Of a DNA stretch of 64,000 nt, positions 45,643-57,937 are shown in pieces; the stretch's first letter is position 1, and each line of letters begins with the position of its first letter. Origin of the DNA: a bacterium. Lineage in GTDB: Bacteria; Bacillota_I; Bacilli_A; Mycoplasmatales; Mycoplasmoidaceae. A model generated the notes under the pieces. That model saw only the letters and a program-made list of their open reading frames with translations. It searched no databases and had not been told where the DNA came from. Made by a program: the position numbers and the translations under genes. The DNA is taken from positions 1-64,000 of the forward strand of contig JAGCPI010000017.1 in NCBI GenBank assembly GCA_017645255.1. Reading direction: 5' to 3'.

Positions 45643-46725
45643 TTATTTAGTTTTTTGAGATTTATCTAAATCAATTTGAATATTTTTAACTAGATTCTTA
45701 ATGTATTCTTCTAAGTTAAATTCAGAAATATCATTTATTTTTTCACCATATCCAATCAATTTAACAGGAATATTAAATTGATCTTTAATGGATAGAATAA
45801 TACCGCCCTTCGAAGATGAATCCATTTTAACTAGGATAATACCAGTAACTCCCCCGGCTGCTTCATTGAATGCTTTAGCTTGCGCAATTCCACTTTGGCC
45901 AACTGTTGCATCTAATACTAATAAGATTTCGTGAGGGGCAGTTGGATCAAAACGTTTAATTTGCTTAATGATTTTTGTTAATTCATTCATTAAGTTAATT
46001 TTGTTTTGCAATCTTCCAGAAGTATCAACTATTACTAATGAATATCCTTCTTCATATCCCTTCTTAACACCTTTATAAGCAACAGCGGCTGGATCTTCTC
46101 CAACTTTATCAGGACCTAAAATATCAATCCCAAGTTTTTCGGCATGAACTCTTAGTTGTTCAACTGCACCTGCTCTAAATGTATCAGCAGCCACCAAAAG
46201 AATTTTTTCGTTGCGTTGTTTATAGAAGTTAGCTAATTTAGCAATCGTAGTTGTTTTACCTACTCCGTTAGCACCAACCATAATAATGCAGTTGGTTTTG
46301 CGATCTTTGGTGATATTTAAGGAAGTATCAACATTGGTATCTTGAATATAGTAAACAAGTAATTTATCAACTAAAGTTTCAATTACTTTATCAAACGAAG
46401 TAATATTTTGTCTTTTAACTTCATTTTGAACAGCATTCGTAATTTTTTCACTTGTCGCATACCCAATATCAAGTGATACGAGTGCTTCAATCATTGCGTC
46501 ATAAAAATCATCAGAAAATGCATCTTTAGCATACGCAATTTGCAATTCATCAATTGCTTTACTAAAGCCAGTTGCATTTTGATTTAGTTTTGCGTCAAAA
46601 TCATTTTCTTTAGTTTTATCCCAAATTCGGTTTTCTTCGTTCTTTTTTTGAATTTGTTGTGCTAATTGGTTTGCATCTTTATTTTTAGGTTTAAAAATGC
46701 CTTTAATTTTTTCTCACAGTTTCAT
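45643..46725 (-). CDS. ftsY: signal recognition particle receptor FtsY
   Basis: 360 residues. The SRP receptor GTPase works with Ffh (15895) at the membrane. A short charged N-terminal region (KKNEENRIWDKTKEND) precedes the NG domain, with MVGANGVGKTTTIAKLANF (P-loop), AADTFRAGAVEQL, VDTSGRLQNK, KMDSSSKGG and GYGEKINDISEF. The A domain is minimal. ATG 46725 was chosen because it precedes the conserved N domain; standard code would miss it owing to a TGA-Trp at codon 4. It lies 18 bases after smc. Confidence 0.96.
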
Positions 46726-46743
46726 TTTTATTCTTATTATTTA

Positions 46744-49674
46744 TTAATTTAATTGTTCTTGCGTAATGTCCTTTGCATCAATTTCATAAGCACTAGTTAC
46801 TCCTTGTTGGTTATTGCTAATACCGATTAAATTATCGCAAAAAACCATGGTTTCCTTGCGGTGAGTAACAACGATAAATTGAGATTTATTGGTGCTTTGC
46901 AAAATTAATTGGGCAAATGCTTGTGCGTTCATTGGATCAAGTGCTGATTCAGCTTCATCCAAGATAATTAATGGGAAATTACTAGTTTGTAAAATCGTTA
47001 GCAAGATTGCTAGTGAAATAATTGATTTTTCCCCACCCGATAATGAATTTAACTTGACGTGGTATTTTTCAGATTGACTAATTACAACTTCAATTCCGGA
47101 TTGCAATAAGTCAGTTTGGTCAGTGAATTGTAATTCACATTTACCTTTTTTGAATAGTTGACTAAAGATAGTAGGTAACTTTTGATTGATTTCGTAAATT
47201 TTATTCCGAAATACTTTTACCATTTCTTTATCAATACTATTAATCGTAGCATTTAAATTTTCTTGGGATTTTTTAACTTCTTCAATATTTTTAGTTAATC
47301 CTTCATATTGTTGCTTAACGGTTTTTAGTTCATTAATGGCTTGTAAATTAATCGGACCAAAACTACTTAATTTTGATTTATAAGCAGTTAATTGACTAAT
47401 TAGTTCATCTTGTGTAATATTTAATTCAATCTTTAAGTTAACTAAATTTTCTAATGATAATTGATAATTATTTGCTGTTACTTTAATTCCATCAAGAATG
47501 TTGTTGATTTTAATAATATCTTGTTCACGTCCACTTAATGAGTCAGTGAATTGAATTGTTAATTGGTTAGTTTGTTGTAACTTGGTATCTAAGTCATTAA
47601 ACTTTTTACTAATTTCATTAAAAGCATTTTGTTGAACATCAAGTTTGGTGTTTAAATCTTGCTTAGTAGCTTCTAACTCACTTAATTTAGCACTTAATTC
47701 GGAAGCTTGTTTTTTTATTACTTCGGCATTATTAACAGATAATGATTTAAGTTGGTTAGTGTAATCTATTTTAGTTTGATTTAGTTCACTAAGTTTATCA
47801 TTTAATAACTTTAAATTAAGTTGACTAGAATTTAACTCATCATATAAACTTTCTTTTTTTACTTCCAGTTGTTTAAGAGTTTCTTTTTCGCTAGTAATTT
47901 GCTTTGCTAGTTGATCAAGTTGTTCTTGACTTGTCTTATATTCATCTTGAACTGTTAATCAATTAACTTTATTTTGATTAATACTACCCCCTGTAATCAT
48001 TCCGCCCCGGAAAATTGTGTCACCGTCAAGTGAAATGATTTTGCTGCTATAGTTAATTAATTTCGCAATTAAATTAGCAGTTTGTAAGTTATTAACAATG
48101 ATGATGTTGCCAATTAGTGATTGCAAAACGATTTCGTATTTTTCGTCAATACTAAATAGTTTATGCGCTGGGCCAATAAAACCTTGCACTTCCTTAATAG
48201 TCATTAAGTAATTATTAGGAATTGATGCTGGCTTAATCGCATCTAAAGGCATAAAACTAGCAACTCCAGCATTATTTTTACGTAAGAATTCAATTCCTAA
48301 TTTAGCATCGTTAACACTTTCAACCACTAAAGTTGCATAATTTTTTCCAAGTGCTAATTGGGCAGCAATGCTATATTTCTTATCTTTGATGTGAACTAGT
48401 TTATTTAATGGATCAATTAGACCAGGGACAACCGCCCGGTTTTGTAAAATGTTTTTAACCCCTTTTTCATGAGCAAATTCATCATCAATGTATTGCTTTA
48501 AACCGCGAATTTTGTATGTCAATTCATTAGCACTATTAGCTAAAGCATCATATTTAACTTTTTGCTTATTTAGTGCGGCTAGGTTTTGAGAATAGTTGCT
48601 TTGCAATTGATTAAAAATATTTTGAGCTTCATTCTTTTTGCTACTAATAACCTTAATGCTTTCATCAGTATCATTAATTAATTGGGATAAAGCATTAATT
48701 TTAGTTTGCCTATCATTACTTGCTAACTCTTTTTGCAAATTAGCTTGGTAAGTACTTACTTGCTTTTGCAAGTTATTAATTTGTTCTTGGACATTGTAAC
48801 GTTGTTGGTGCAATTGATCAATTAAAACTTGTTTTTCATCATATTGCTTCTTAACCTTGCTAAATTCCATTTTATCAGCAAGATTATCATTATCAAGTTG
48901 CTTAATTTTTAATGATAAAGCATTTTTTTGTGCAACTAATTCTTCGAGTTTTTTTGTGTAATGCAAATATTGTTGTTTGGCTTGATATAATTCAAGGTCT
49001 TTTAGTTTATCCTTACATTCCAAATATTCTTGTGCATTCTTTGCTTGCTTTTCAAGTTTGGCAATATTACTTTCGTATTGCCTACCATCTTTCATTAATT
49101 CATCAAGGTTATTATTAATAGCTACTAATTTATTGATGTATTCATCCTTGATTTTCATATATTTAGCAATTCCAGAAGCTTGTTCAAAAATATGGCGACG
49201 TTCTTCAGGTTTAGCTTCAACAAACCATTGCACTTTTCCTTGCGAAATGATTCCTAAAGAATCTTTTGATAATCCAGTATTTAAAAATAAATCAATGATG
49301 TCTTTTCTTTTTACTGATTCACCATTAATGAAATATTCACTATTATCGCTATCACGCTTAAAGTGGCGGCAAATAACTACTTCATCATGGTCGATGTTTA
49401 AAATTTTACTGCTATTATCAAAAAATAATTTGACATCTACTTCGTTGCTTGGATCAACCGTACTTGAACCCGCAAAGATAATATCGTTAGTATTTTCTTC
49501 TCTTAATTGCTTACTACTAATTTCTCCAAGTACTCACCTAATTGCATCAACAATGTTTGTTTTCCCTGATCCGTTCGGTCCAATAATACCAACAAAATTA
49601 TTTGGAAAAGTAATGGTTGTTAAATTTGCATACGATTTAAAACCATTTAATTCAATTTTCTTTAAAAAAATCAT
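46744..49674 (-). CDS. smc: chromosome condensation protein Smc
   Basis: 976 residues. Walker A at the N-terminus (GIIGPNGSGKTNIVDAIRW), long coiled coils broken by a hinge (about 440-600), and a C-terminal ABC signature SLSGGEKSIISLAI with LIILDEAESALD. The hinge lies around RAVVPGLIDPLNKL, and a GDTIFRGGMITGG stretch follows it, as in other Smc proteins. ATG 49674 directly begins the conserved MIFLKKIELNGFKSY. The order rnc-smc-ftsY is a widely conserved cluster. TGA-Trp codons break it under standard code. Confidence 0.96.
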
Positions 49675-49683
49675 AATTTATTA

Positions 49684-50478
49684 TTAATTTGTGCACATTT
49701 TAGTTAGTGCATCCTTTGCAGCTTCATTTTCTGCTTCGTGCTTCTTAAATCCTTCACCTTCTCCATACACAATCCCTTGGTATTTTACTTGCGTATGAAA
49801 CAAATGCTTGTTTGAATGTTCAATGTGGGTTTCTATCGTCGCATACTTAATATCAGCTTTTCCGTATCGTTGCATGGCTTCTTGAAATTTAGTTTTATAG
49901 TCAAAAGAAATGTTTAATTTATTATTTTCATAATAATGAATTAAAGTTTTGTTAATAAACTTCGTTAAGGTTTCTTGGCCATAAGTTAAATAGATAGCAG
50001 CACAAAAAGCTTCAAAAATATCTTCGTAGTTAGCAGGACTTATTTCTTCACCTTCACTATCTTCATCCCCATACCGATAAGAAGCACCAACTAAAATAAA
50101 TTTCTTAAAGTTTAAGTCTTTTGCTACTTGACATAATGCATCATGGTCAACCATTTTAATCCGTTCATTTGTCATATCTTTTTCGGTTAGTTCTGGTTTG
50201 TTAAATAAATAGATTGAAACTTCTTTGCCAATTAAAGAGTCACCTAAAAATTCAAGGCGTTGGTAATTATAGTTAATTTGGTTGTCATGTGAGAAAGTTG
50301 GATGAATGAATGCACATTGCAAATAGTTATAGTTAACATTTAAATTTAAACCATATTTATTTAAGAAAGTTTGAAAATCTAATAATTGCTTTTTAGTTCA
50401 TCATAAACTATAAGGAGCACTAAATAAATGATTTTGCTCTGCTAATGTTTTAGTTGGTTGTTGTTCTTGACTGTTCAT
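49684..50478 (-). CDS. rnc: ribonuclease III
   Basis: 264 residues. It cuts double-stranded RNA, including rRNA precursors. The catalytic signature YQRLEFLGDSLIGK (canonical NERLEFLGDAVL) and EDIFEAFCAAIYL are present, and a dsRNA-binding domain ends the protein (FKKHEAENEAAKDALTKM). About 45 extra residues precede the catalytic domain. The start overlaps the plsX 3' end by 29 bases. It stops 9 bases before smc. Confidence 0.94.
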
Positions 50479-51478
50479 TATTTATTTTTTCTAATTCTTG
50501 CTCCATAATTTTGAAGACTTTTTTCTTTAATGCATCGTGCATCATGCGAATGCAGGTTGATAATTGGGTTTCATCAGTGCGACTATGCCCTTTAATGATT
50601 GGTTTGCGCAAACCTAATAAATATGCACCTGCTCACGGATTAGCATTAAAACGATCTTTAAATTTATTTAGAATGTGCCGGTTTGCTACATATGGTAATG
50701 CATTAAATCATTTAGTATATTCTGCTTTTAAGAATTTACCTACCATTTTCATGGTGCCTTCTAAAGTTTTGAGAATAATGTTACCAGTATATCCATTGCA
50801 AATGTAAACGTCTGCATCTTCCCCAGTAAGGATATTATTAGGTTCAACAAAACCAACATAGTTTAAGGTTTTATTTTGTCTAATCAAAGCATCTGCTTCT
50901 TTGTGTTCTGGTAATCCTTTGTGTTCTTCAGTTCCAATATTAATTAAGCCAATGCGTGGATGTTTAATGTTATGGATTTTTGAAACATATACATTAGTCA
51001 TAATTGCATAATCATAAAGATTTTTACCCACGACGCTGCGATTTGCACCCGTATCAATTAGTCACACTAATTTACCTTGCACCATTGTTGGCATGGTAAT
51101 CATTAAACCAAATTTATTAATGTTGGGATAAGTACCAACTTTAACAAACGCGGTTGCGATTGTAATTGCCGTATTACCAGAAACAACTAGTCCATCAATT
51201 TGATTAGTTGCAAGTAAATCACATGCAATTTGAATGCTTAAATCATCATGGGTGCGAATAATGCTTATCGTATCTTCTTGCGTAGCAAATTCTTTTGCTA
51301 AGACTAATTTCAACCGATCGACATTGTCATTTTTAGCAACATCAATGACATGTTGATTAGTAACTAATGTAATTTCCAAGTCATCAAAAATTGCTAAGGC
51401 CTTTTTTGCACTTTCATAAGCAATTAATGGATCATTTTCAAATCCAAGTCCATCAATGCCAATTTTTATCAAATCCAT
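50450..51478 (-). CDS. plsX: phosphate acyltransferase PlsX
   Basis: 342 residues. PlsX makes acyl-phosphate for phospholipid synthesis. GIDGLGFENDP at the N-terminus (family MGGD..P), GLVVSGNTAITIATAF, LIDTGANRSV and VYICNGYTGNIILKTLEGTM are family stretches. The adjacent fakA (2-base gap) fits the fatty-acid kinase route FakA-FakB to acyl-phosphate, known in Firmicutes. The last 60 residues include TGA-Trp codons. Confidence 0.93.
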
Positions 51479-51480
51479 GA

Positions 51481-53187
51481 CTAGGCTCCTACATACATCA
51501 TGTATGTATCAGGACCATCATCCATTACTTCTAAATTAAATCCCTTTTTATTAGCATAATCATTAAACTTATCAATTATTTCGTGAGGAATGTCTTTATT
51601 AATCAGCATATAAATGCTTTCATTTCAGGATTTCTTCTTTTTCTTGATAATTAAATCAATTGCTTCCACACCAATTTTGAAAAAATCGGGGTTGCCATTA
51701 ATTACTTTCTTATCTTGAACTAGAATGTAATTACCTTTTTTAATTTTGATGTTTTTATCAAGCACAATTTCCTTGCCAGCAACTGCTACTTTCGCACTTG
51801 TAATTTTCTTTAACGTTGCTTGCATGCGTTTAATTACCACGTTAAATTCATCTAATGTATTAAAACTTAAAATAGCAAATAAGCTGGAAACAATATCCTT
51901 TGCGTCAATAATTTCAACATTAATATTTTCATTAGCAACATCTTTTTTAGCCTCATTAGCTGCTAAAAAGTAATCACTATTATCAATCACAACTATTACT
52001 TTATTTGAACGAGTTTCATGAATTAATTCAATGAATTGTCGAACACTAGGTGCTAAACTATTTTTTCGATTTATTACATATTTAACATTAAATTCATTAC
52101 GAAATAATTTTTCAATATCATCATTTGGTACGGTTGCTACTAAACATTGAGTGGATTTTAAAGCTTCTTGCTTTTGGTTATTCAATAATTTTTTGTTATT
52201 GTTGCGATTGCGTTGCAAAGTCATGTTTTCAACTTTAATGCGGTGGTATTCACCATATTGTTGACCAATTTTTAAAATTTTGTAAGGAAATAATGAATGC
52301 ACATGAACTTTGCAAAATACATCATCGTAAACAAAAACTAATGAATTTCCTACTTCTTTTAATTCTGCTACTACTTTTTGGGGATCAAAAGGTAATTTTT
52401 CTTTTTGTTCATCATTTTGCAAACTAGCACCAATTTCTAGTACAAATTCACAACAATATCCATAATCATCTTCACTAGAAGTTACAAATTCTGAATCAAT
52501 TCCGATTTTTTCTTTTTTGACAATTTCTAATTTATTTTCGATTTTTTCTGCTTGCCGTAAATTAGCAATGTCCTTATTTACTAGTGCATCATACATTCCC
52601 TTAAAGATAACAACTAATCCGTAAGCACCTGAGTCAACATTCTTTGCTTTCTTTAATTCCGGAAGCATGTTCATTGTCTTCTTAACTGTATCATCCCCTA
52701 CACTAATTACATCAAGAAAAACTTCTTCAACCGTATTGTAATTCTTAATGTTTTTCTTTAAATGTTCAGACACAACTCTGATTACTGTAAGCATCGTACC
52801 TTCTTTAGGATCTGGAACAACTTTATAAGCAATTTTGCATGCAAATGAAAAAGCTTCAATTAAAGTCTTAACGTCAATTTCCTTCATTTCAGGGGTAATT
52901 GGTTCAAAAAAACCTTTAAAAATTTGGGAAAGAATCGTGCCAGAATTACCAATTGTCGCTAATAGTAATTGGCGACTAAATTGGGTGGTAAATTCATATA
53001 AGGTTCTTCCTTCCATTAATGAGATTTCGTCGAGGGCACCTTTTCAGGTGTTAACCATATTATCTCCAGTATCTCCATCGGGAACTGGAAAAACGTTTAA
53101 CTTGTTGATGTACAGTTGTTCTTGCTTAATAAACGAGTAAGCACTTTGGAACATTTTATACAACATATTTTTATTAATTGAGGTCAT
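51481..53187 (-). CDS. fakA: fatty acid kinase subunit FakA (DhaL-like)
   Basis: 568 residues. N-terminal DhaL-like kinase domain: NVFPVPDGDTGDNM (metal and ATP site), GNSGTILSQIFKGFF, and DSGAYGLVVIFKGM. The middle and C-terminal domains match the DegV-interacting FakA (formerly YloV). The C-terminal tail follows a TGA-Trp near 51622. FakA phosphorylates fatty acids bound to FakB (DegV) proteins, none of which is in this window. The start 53187 is divergent from rpmB; the stop is 2 bases before plsX. Confidence 0.92.
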
Positions 53188-53338
53188 AATAATTTACCTT
53201 CTTTCGTGAAATAAATTGAAAATGTAAAAAAGCAAATAATTTTATATATGTATAATATTATAATTAGTATAATGTATTAAGTACATACGATTATTGCTAA
53301 AACTTAGTACGATCGTAATTTATAAAGGATATTTTAAT
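53188..53338. promoter_or_regulatory. divergent promoter region, fakA / rpmB
   Basis: 151 AT-rich bases with overlapping TATAAT-like boxes near 53250-53275 for both directions. ATAAAGGAT lies before the rpmB start. I see no riboswitch or CIRCE. Confidence 0.45.
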
Positions 53339-53533
53339 ATGGCAAAACAAGATCAAATTACTGGGAAGAAAGCCATGAGTGGTAATTTGCGTTCTCACGC
53401 ATTAAACCACGACCGTCGGAAATTTAATTTAAATTTGCAAAAAGCCACAATTATGGAAAACGGTGCACCAAAAACGATTAAAGTTACTGCTCGCACCAAG
53501 AAAACCCTACGAAAAAATCACGAATTAATTTAA
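53339..53533 (+). CDS. rpmB: 50S ribosomal protein L28
   Basis: 64 residues, basic. [20 protein letters not shown] and [16 protein letters not shown] are the standard L28 sequence. ATG 53339, nine bases after AAAGGA, is preferred to an upstream in-frame TTG. It ends with its own terminator, which sits inside the 3' end of the convergent rpe gene. Confidence 0.95.
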   Translation: MAKQDQITGKKAMSGNLRSHALNHDRRKFNLNLQKATIMENGAPKTIKVTARTKKTLRKNHELI

Positions 53534-53538
53534 TTAAT

Positions 53539-54204
53539 CTATTTTTCGTTATAAAGAAGCTTCATGTAAGCTTCTTTTTTATTTTCACTATTGATTAAAT
53601 AACTACCTGAAACAATGTAAGTACAATCTTTGTAAATATAACTAATTGTTTTATCATTTACTCCACCATCAAAAATAATTGGTAATGCTAAATGATAATT
53701 GTCTAAATAATTTTTAAAGGCATGTAATTTATCAATCCCTATTTGACTAATGTGCTGCCCACCAAATCCGGCATTTACACCCATCACTAAATTAATTTTA
53801 GTCTTTGGTAAATATTTTTCATATTGATGAAAATCAACATGCAAATTAAATGCTAGTCCAATTTGAATGCCTTGTTTTTGCCCATCGTTTAATAAATAGT
53901 CAATCGTTTTAGCATTTAAACAGTCCGGGTGAAAGACAACGCTAGTGGGATGAAATGGTTTAAACATTTCATAATAATAAAGCACGTTCTTTACCATTAA
54001 ATGAACTTCAATGGAAAAACCAAATTGATATAAGATTGGGATAAAAGAAGTAGTAAAAGAAAAATTAGGAACATAGAACCCATCCATCACGTCGTAATGA
54101 ATGCGTTCTACTCCTAATTCTTTTAATTCACGTAAAATCCTCAAAAAATTGGTTGAATTATAAAAAGCAAGTAAGGAGGGTTCAACAACCTTAATCTGAT
54201 TCAT
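53539..54204 (-). CDS. rpe: ribulose-phosphate 3-epimerase
   Basis: 221 residues, a TIM-barrel metal enzyme of the pentose phosphate pathway. EPSLLAFYNS, IHYDVMDGFYVPNFSF (catalytic Asp and metal ligand), IEVHLMV, VNAGFGGQ and PIIFDGGVND are the family motifs in order. Gap to pgi is 8 bases and both serve sugar phosphate metabolism. The 3' end overlaps the rpmB terminator. Confidence 0.94.
   Translation of the reverse strand: MNQIKVVEPSLLAFYNSTNFLRILRELKELGVERIHYDVMDGFYVPNFSFTTSFIPILYQFGFSIEVHLMVKNVLYYYEMFKPFHPTSVVFHPDCLNAKTIDYLLNDGQKQGIQIGLAFNLHVDFHQYEKYLPKTKINLVMGVNAGFGGQHISQIGIDKLHAFKNYLDNYHLALPIIFDGGVNDKTISYIYKDCTYIVSGSYLINSENKKEAYMKLLYNEK
53553..53580 (+). terminator. rpmB terminator located within the rpe coding end
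   Basis: AAAGAAGCTT / AAGCTTCTTT, a perfect 10-bp stem with a 5-base loop, followed by T-rich sequence on the plus strand. It lies 20 bases past the rpmB stop and within the last 15 codons of convergent rpe. Confidence 0.85.
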
Positions 54205-54212
54205 TTTCGCTA

Positions 54213-55634
54213 TTATTTATTACTAATTGTAGGTTCGTCGTCTTCAACTGTTGCGTCAACTTCTTCTTCATCTTCATCATCAATGTCAGTATCAATTTCG
54301 TTGGCACGTTCAGCTTTGCGGCGAAGTACATTTTCCTTTAATTCGGCTAATTTTTCTTTTAGAATGGATTTATATGTTTCAACTCCTGGTTGGTTAAATG
54401 GATTAGCACCCATTAAGTAAGCACTAACAATAACACTAATGCTTAATCAAGCATAAAAGTATCCATAGTTAAAAGGATCCATTTTGTCCATTTCAACTAA
54501 CAAAACAGGAACTTTAGCAATCTTTGCATGTGCTTCAGCAACACTTCGATAAATTAATTTATTAACTTCACTTAGTCATAGTCCTTCAAGATATGAAAAA
54601 CTATTGCTTGTGTTTAAATCATCAGGAATGCGAGCATTACCGTTGGATTTTCTTACTCAAATCGTTGTTTCAAAGAAGGTTTTTGGACCATCTTGTAAAT
54701 ATTGACCAATTGAGTGTAAGTCTCTGGTATAAGTAGCAGGAACTGGGAATAATCCTTTACCATCTTTTGCTTCAGTTTCTGCATAAAGTTGTTTACATTG
54801 TTCAAGTAAAGCACTTAATTTCTTTTCGTAAGAATCAACTACTTCGTTAATATAGCCACCTTCATAATAAGCAACCCGGTGTAAAGCAAAATCGTATGCT
54901 TCGTTTTCATTGTAATCAGGATTAGAGCAATCTTTAATAGCTTGCTTTGCTCCTTCAATTACTTGGTACACATCAACTCCAGCCATAATCATTGGTAATA
55001 ATCCAGCAGGAGTTAAAGCCGAGAAACGACCCCCAATGTTAGTTGGGATATCAAATATTTCATATCCTTCTTTTTGTGCAATGGTACGTAATTCATTATT
55101 TTCAACTCCAGTCACAATTGCCATTTTTTCATGAGGATTCTTATCGTACTTGTATTCGATAATGAACTTAATAAAGCGATAACCAATTAACGTTTCTAAA
55201 GTTGTACCAGATTTAGAAATAACAATTCCAGCTGGTCGAATGTTAAATTTTCGTAAGTGCCGTAGTAATTCTGCATTACTAGATGGAGAAATACTATCAA
55301 TTCAAATGATTTTAATTCCTCCCCGCATGTATTTGTTAACGCACATATGAATAGCAGCCCGTGCTCCCAAAGCACTGCCCCCAATTCCCGCAATGATTAA
55401 TGTATTAACCTTTGCTTCTTGTCATTTTGCAAATAATGCATACATTTTTTGGATAATAAAGTTAGTATCAGGTGAATTGATATAGTCAATTCATTCTAAG
55501 TGTTCCGCTCCTTCGATAGTGCGGGACTTCATTTGCTTATGAATTTGGTTTAATTTTTCAAGTCTTGCTTCGTCGTAAACTTTGCTTTTTTTAACCGTTC
55601 CGTCATAAGCATATTTTTTGGACAAATGAACCAT
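54213..55634 (-). CDS. pgi: glucose-6-phosphate isomerase with acidic C-terminal tail
   Basis: 473 residues. It converts glucose-6-phosphate to fructose-6-phosphate. Phosphosugar-binding loops IAGIGGSALGARA and ISKSGTTLET are present, and the C-terminal ANPFNQPGVETYKSILKEKL carries the usual QPGVE.K signature. After that point a roughly 35-residue tail rich in Asp and Glu (DIDDEDEEEV) is unusual for Pgi. TGGAGG precedes ATG 55634, about 5 bases away. Some Trp are TGA. Confidence 0.94.
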
Positions 55635-55791
55635 AATGTTCCTCCAATTAGTTATGTTTAAATTAACTTAAATTTTGCAATATATTATTATTTTATCAGT
55701 ATATATATTTATTTATTCTTAATATTTTTCTAAAAAACCACGTTCTTTTATTGGAAAGCCCAGTCTTTCGTTGATTATTTAAATTAAAATT
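55635..55791. promoter_or_regulatory. divergent gap, pgi / lipoprotein
   Basis: 157 bases, mostly A+T, with TATATATA-type tracts near 55700-55715. A slightly GC-richer stretch with TTGGAAAGCCCAG lies near 55750. No open gene, hairpin terminator or known RNA motif is evident. Confidence 0.4.
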
Positions 55792-56790
55792 ATGGTTATG
55801 AAAATAACAAAAAAAGTAAAGATTTGTTGAGGAATTTTTAGTGTAATTGGGTGTGCAAGTTTAATTTGTGCTCCCATTGTTAGTTGTTCTAGTAATCAAA
55901 ATAAAAAAATAACCTTAGAAGATGAATTTAATGAATGAGACGAAACTTTTAGCAATGCAATTAAAAATCATTTTGATCCAATTGTTAGGAGTGATTTAAA
56001 TTATGGCTTAAATGTTTTAAATCATAATTGAACTAAATTTCAGGATTTATACAATCACTTTTTTAACAGTATGACAGTTGAAGTACCATTGCAAGCAAAT
56101 GATTCATTATTACTTAAAACAGTGGTATTATCATTAAATGACCTTGCCTTTAACAAAACCAAAAATCCGTCGTTTAATGTTACTTTTGGTTGAAAACTAA
56201 ACTTTGGTCTTAAAATTGCAAATCAGAAGGATAGTAGTAAATTTACTACTTATTGAATTCAACTTGATATTAGCGATGTAATAAAAGGAGCTACCATTGC
56301 CCCAACGCTTATCGTACCTTATACTAACATTCCATATCCAACTGTTCAATGTGCAGGTGGATTTTACATTAACTACGTAAAATCATCAATGCTAAATGGT
56401 ACGATAAAAGTAGATTCACCAAACAAAGTTACCAATCAAGCAATTAGTGATTATTTTAATGACATCATTAATGGATCAAACGCAATTGATCAAACGAATG
56501 GGATTTCTTTAAATAATCCAAGTAATTTATCATGAATAACTCCTTGTATTTATTTTCCAATTACTAATTTATCAGTGATTAAGCAATTCATTAAAGATGA
56601 TGCCACCCCGGTGCTAGAACATATTGATCAAACAGCATGATTAAAAGTGTTTAATTTAATCAACGTTGGTTTTTGCGGATATGATAATTATTTAAATAGC
56701 AATCTTACTTATTTTGCTAGTGTAAAAAATCCTAATTTTACCAAAATTGAAAGTATGGGAATTCTTCCTAGTTATCTAACTCAAAAATAA
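55792..56790 (+). CDS. surface lipoprotein of unknown function
   Basis: 332 residues. It starts with a basic N-region (KITKKVKICW), a hydrophobic h-region (IFSVIGCASLICAP) and a lipobox IVSC, with Cys near residue 30, so signal peptidase II processing and membrane anchoring by a diacylglyceryl Cys are expected. The mature part is Asn/Ser/Thr/Lys-rich with no recognised domain, a common pattern for mycoplasma surface lipoproteins. A second ATG at 55798 could be the start. It lies 53 bases upstream of recA; functional linkage is not implied. Confidence 0.8.
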
Positions 56791-56843
56791 AATGGGACAA
56801 TTTTCATTTTTTACGAATATAACCAATGAAATAAACTGAAATT

Positions 56844-57875
56844 ATGACAAAGCAAAAAAGTGAAAATGCAATGAAAGACGAATTTAATGATGTAATTAAT
56901 CAATTAGACCATAAATTCGGGGAAGGTACATTGCAATTTTTGAATAATGAAACTTGTGTATTAAAACCAGAACAATTAATTAAATCCGGTAGTTATTATT
57001 TGGATAAAGCGTTAGGAGTAGGGGGCTTTCCTAAAGGACGAATTATTGAAATTTTTGGGGCTGAATCAAGTGGCAAAACTACCATTGCTTTAAAAGCAGT
57101 GGCTGAATGCCAAAAGAAAGGTGAAAAAGCAGTTTATATTGATGCTGAACACGCTTTAAATTCTACTTATGCTGCTCAACTTGGAGTTGATTTAAACAAA
57201 ATGGTATTGTGTCAACCTAATTCGGAAGAACAAACATTTAGTATTATTGAAGCATTAATTAAAACTAATTTAGTAAATTTAATTGTGGTTGACTCAGTAG
57301 CTGCTTTAACCCCGCAACAAGAACTAGATGGGGAATTCGGAGATCAAACAATTGGTTTGCAAGCACGCATCATGTCCAAAGGATTACGGATTATTCAAAA
57401 TCTTTTAAATAACAACATTAGTATTATTTTTATTAATCAAATCAGAGATAAGATTGGCATTGGTTATATGCCTGGAAATGCAACTACGACATCAGGTGGA
57501 CGTGCTTTAAAGTTCTTTTCTTCCTTACGTTTAGAAACAAAAAAGACTGAATTAATTAAAAATGCTGAAGAACCAATTGGGATTCGCATTAAAGTTAATG
57601 TCGTTAAAAACAAATTAGCACGTCCATTAACTACGGCGTTAATTGACTTATATTTTGGACTAGGTTTTGATTACAATAATGAAGTCATTGATATTGCCTT
57701 TGAAAATGGGATCATTGCTAAAAGCGGAACTTGATATAGTTACCAAAATAAAAATATTGCCCAAGGTAAACAAGCTACCAGATTGGCAATTTTAAAAGAT
57801 AATAAGTTATTTGATACTATTAAAAAAGAAGTCATGGAAAAGAACTTATTTGAGTTGCCAAAGCAAAATATTTAA
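56844..57875 (+). CDS. recA: recombinase RecA
   Basis: 343 residues. EIFGAESSGKTTIALKAV (Walker A), NLIVVDSVAALTPQQELDGE (Walker B and following loop), FINQIRDKIGIGYMPGNATT and SGGRALKFFSSLR are typical. The C-terminal acidic tail of other RecA proteins is missing. One TGA-Trp near codon 298. It is the only plus-strand gene between pgi and trpS besides the lipoprotein, and it ends in a bidirectional terminator. Confidence 0.97.
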
Positions 57876-57892
57876 TTAAAAGCATCATTAAT

Positions 57893-57928
57893 AAAAAAGA
57901 TATTGTCCACTGCGACAATATCTTTTTT
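57893..57928. terminator. bidirectional terminator between recA and trpS
   Basis: AAAAAAGATATTGTC / GACAATATCTTTTTT, a perfect 15-bp stem with a 6-base loop and A/T tails on both sides. It separates two convergent genes. Confidence 0.92.
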
Positions 57929-57937
57929 GATGATTAA

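Noticed and set aside
55196..55393. Minus-strand frame of 65 residues within pgi
   Set aside because: It is out of frame with the phosphoglucose isomerase motifs on both sides.
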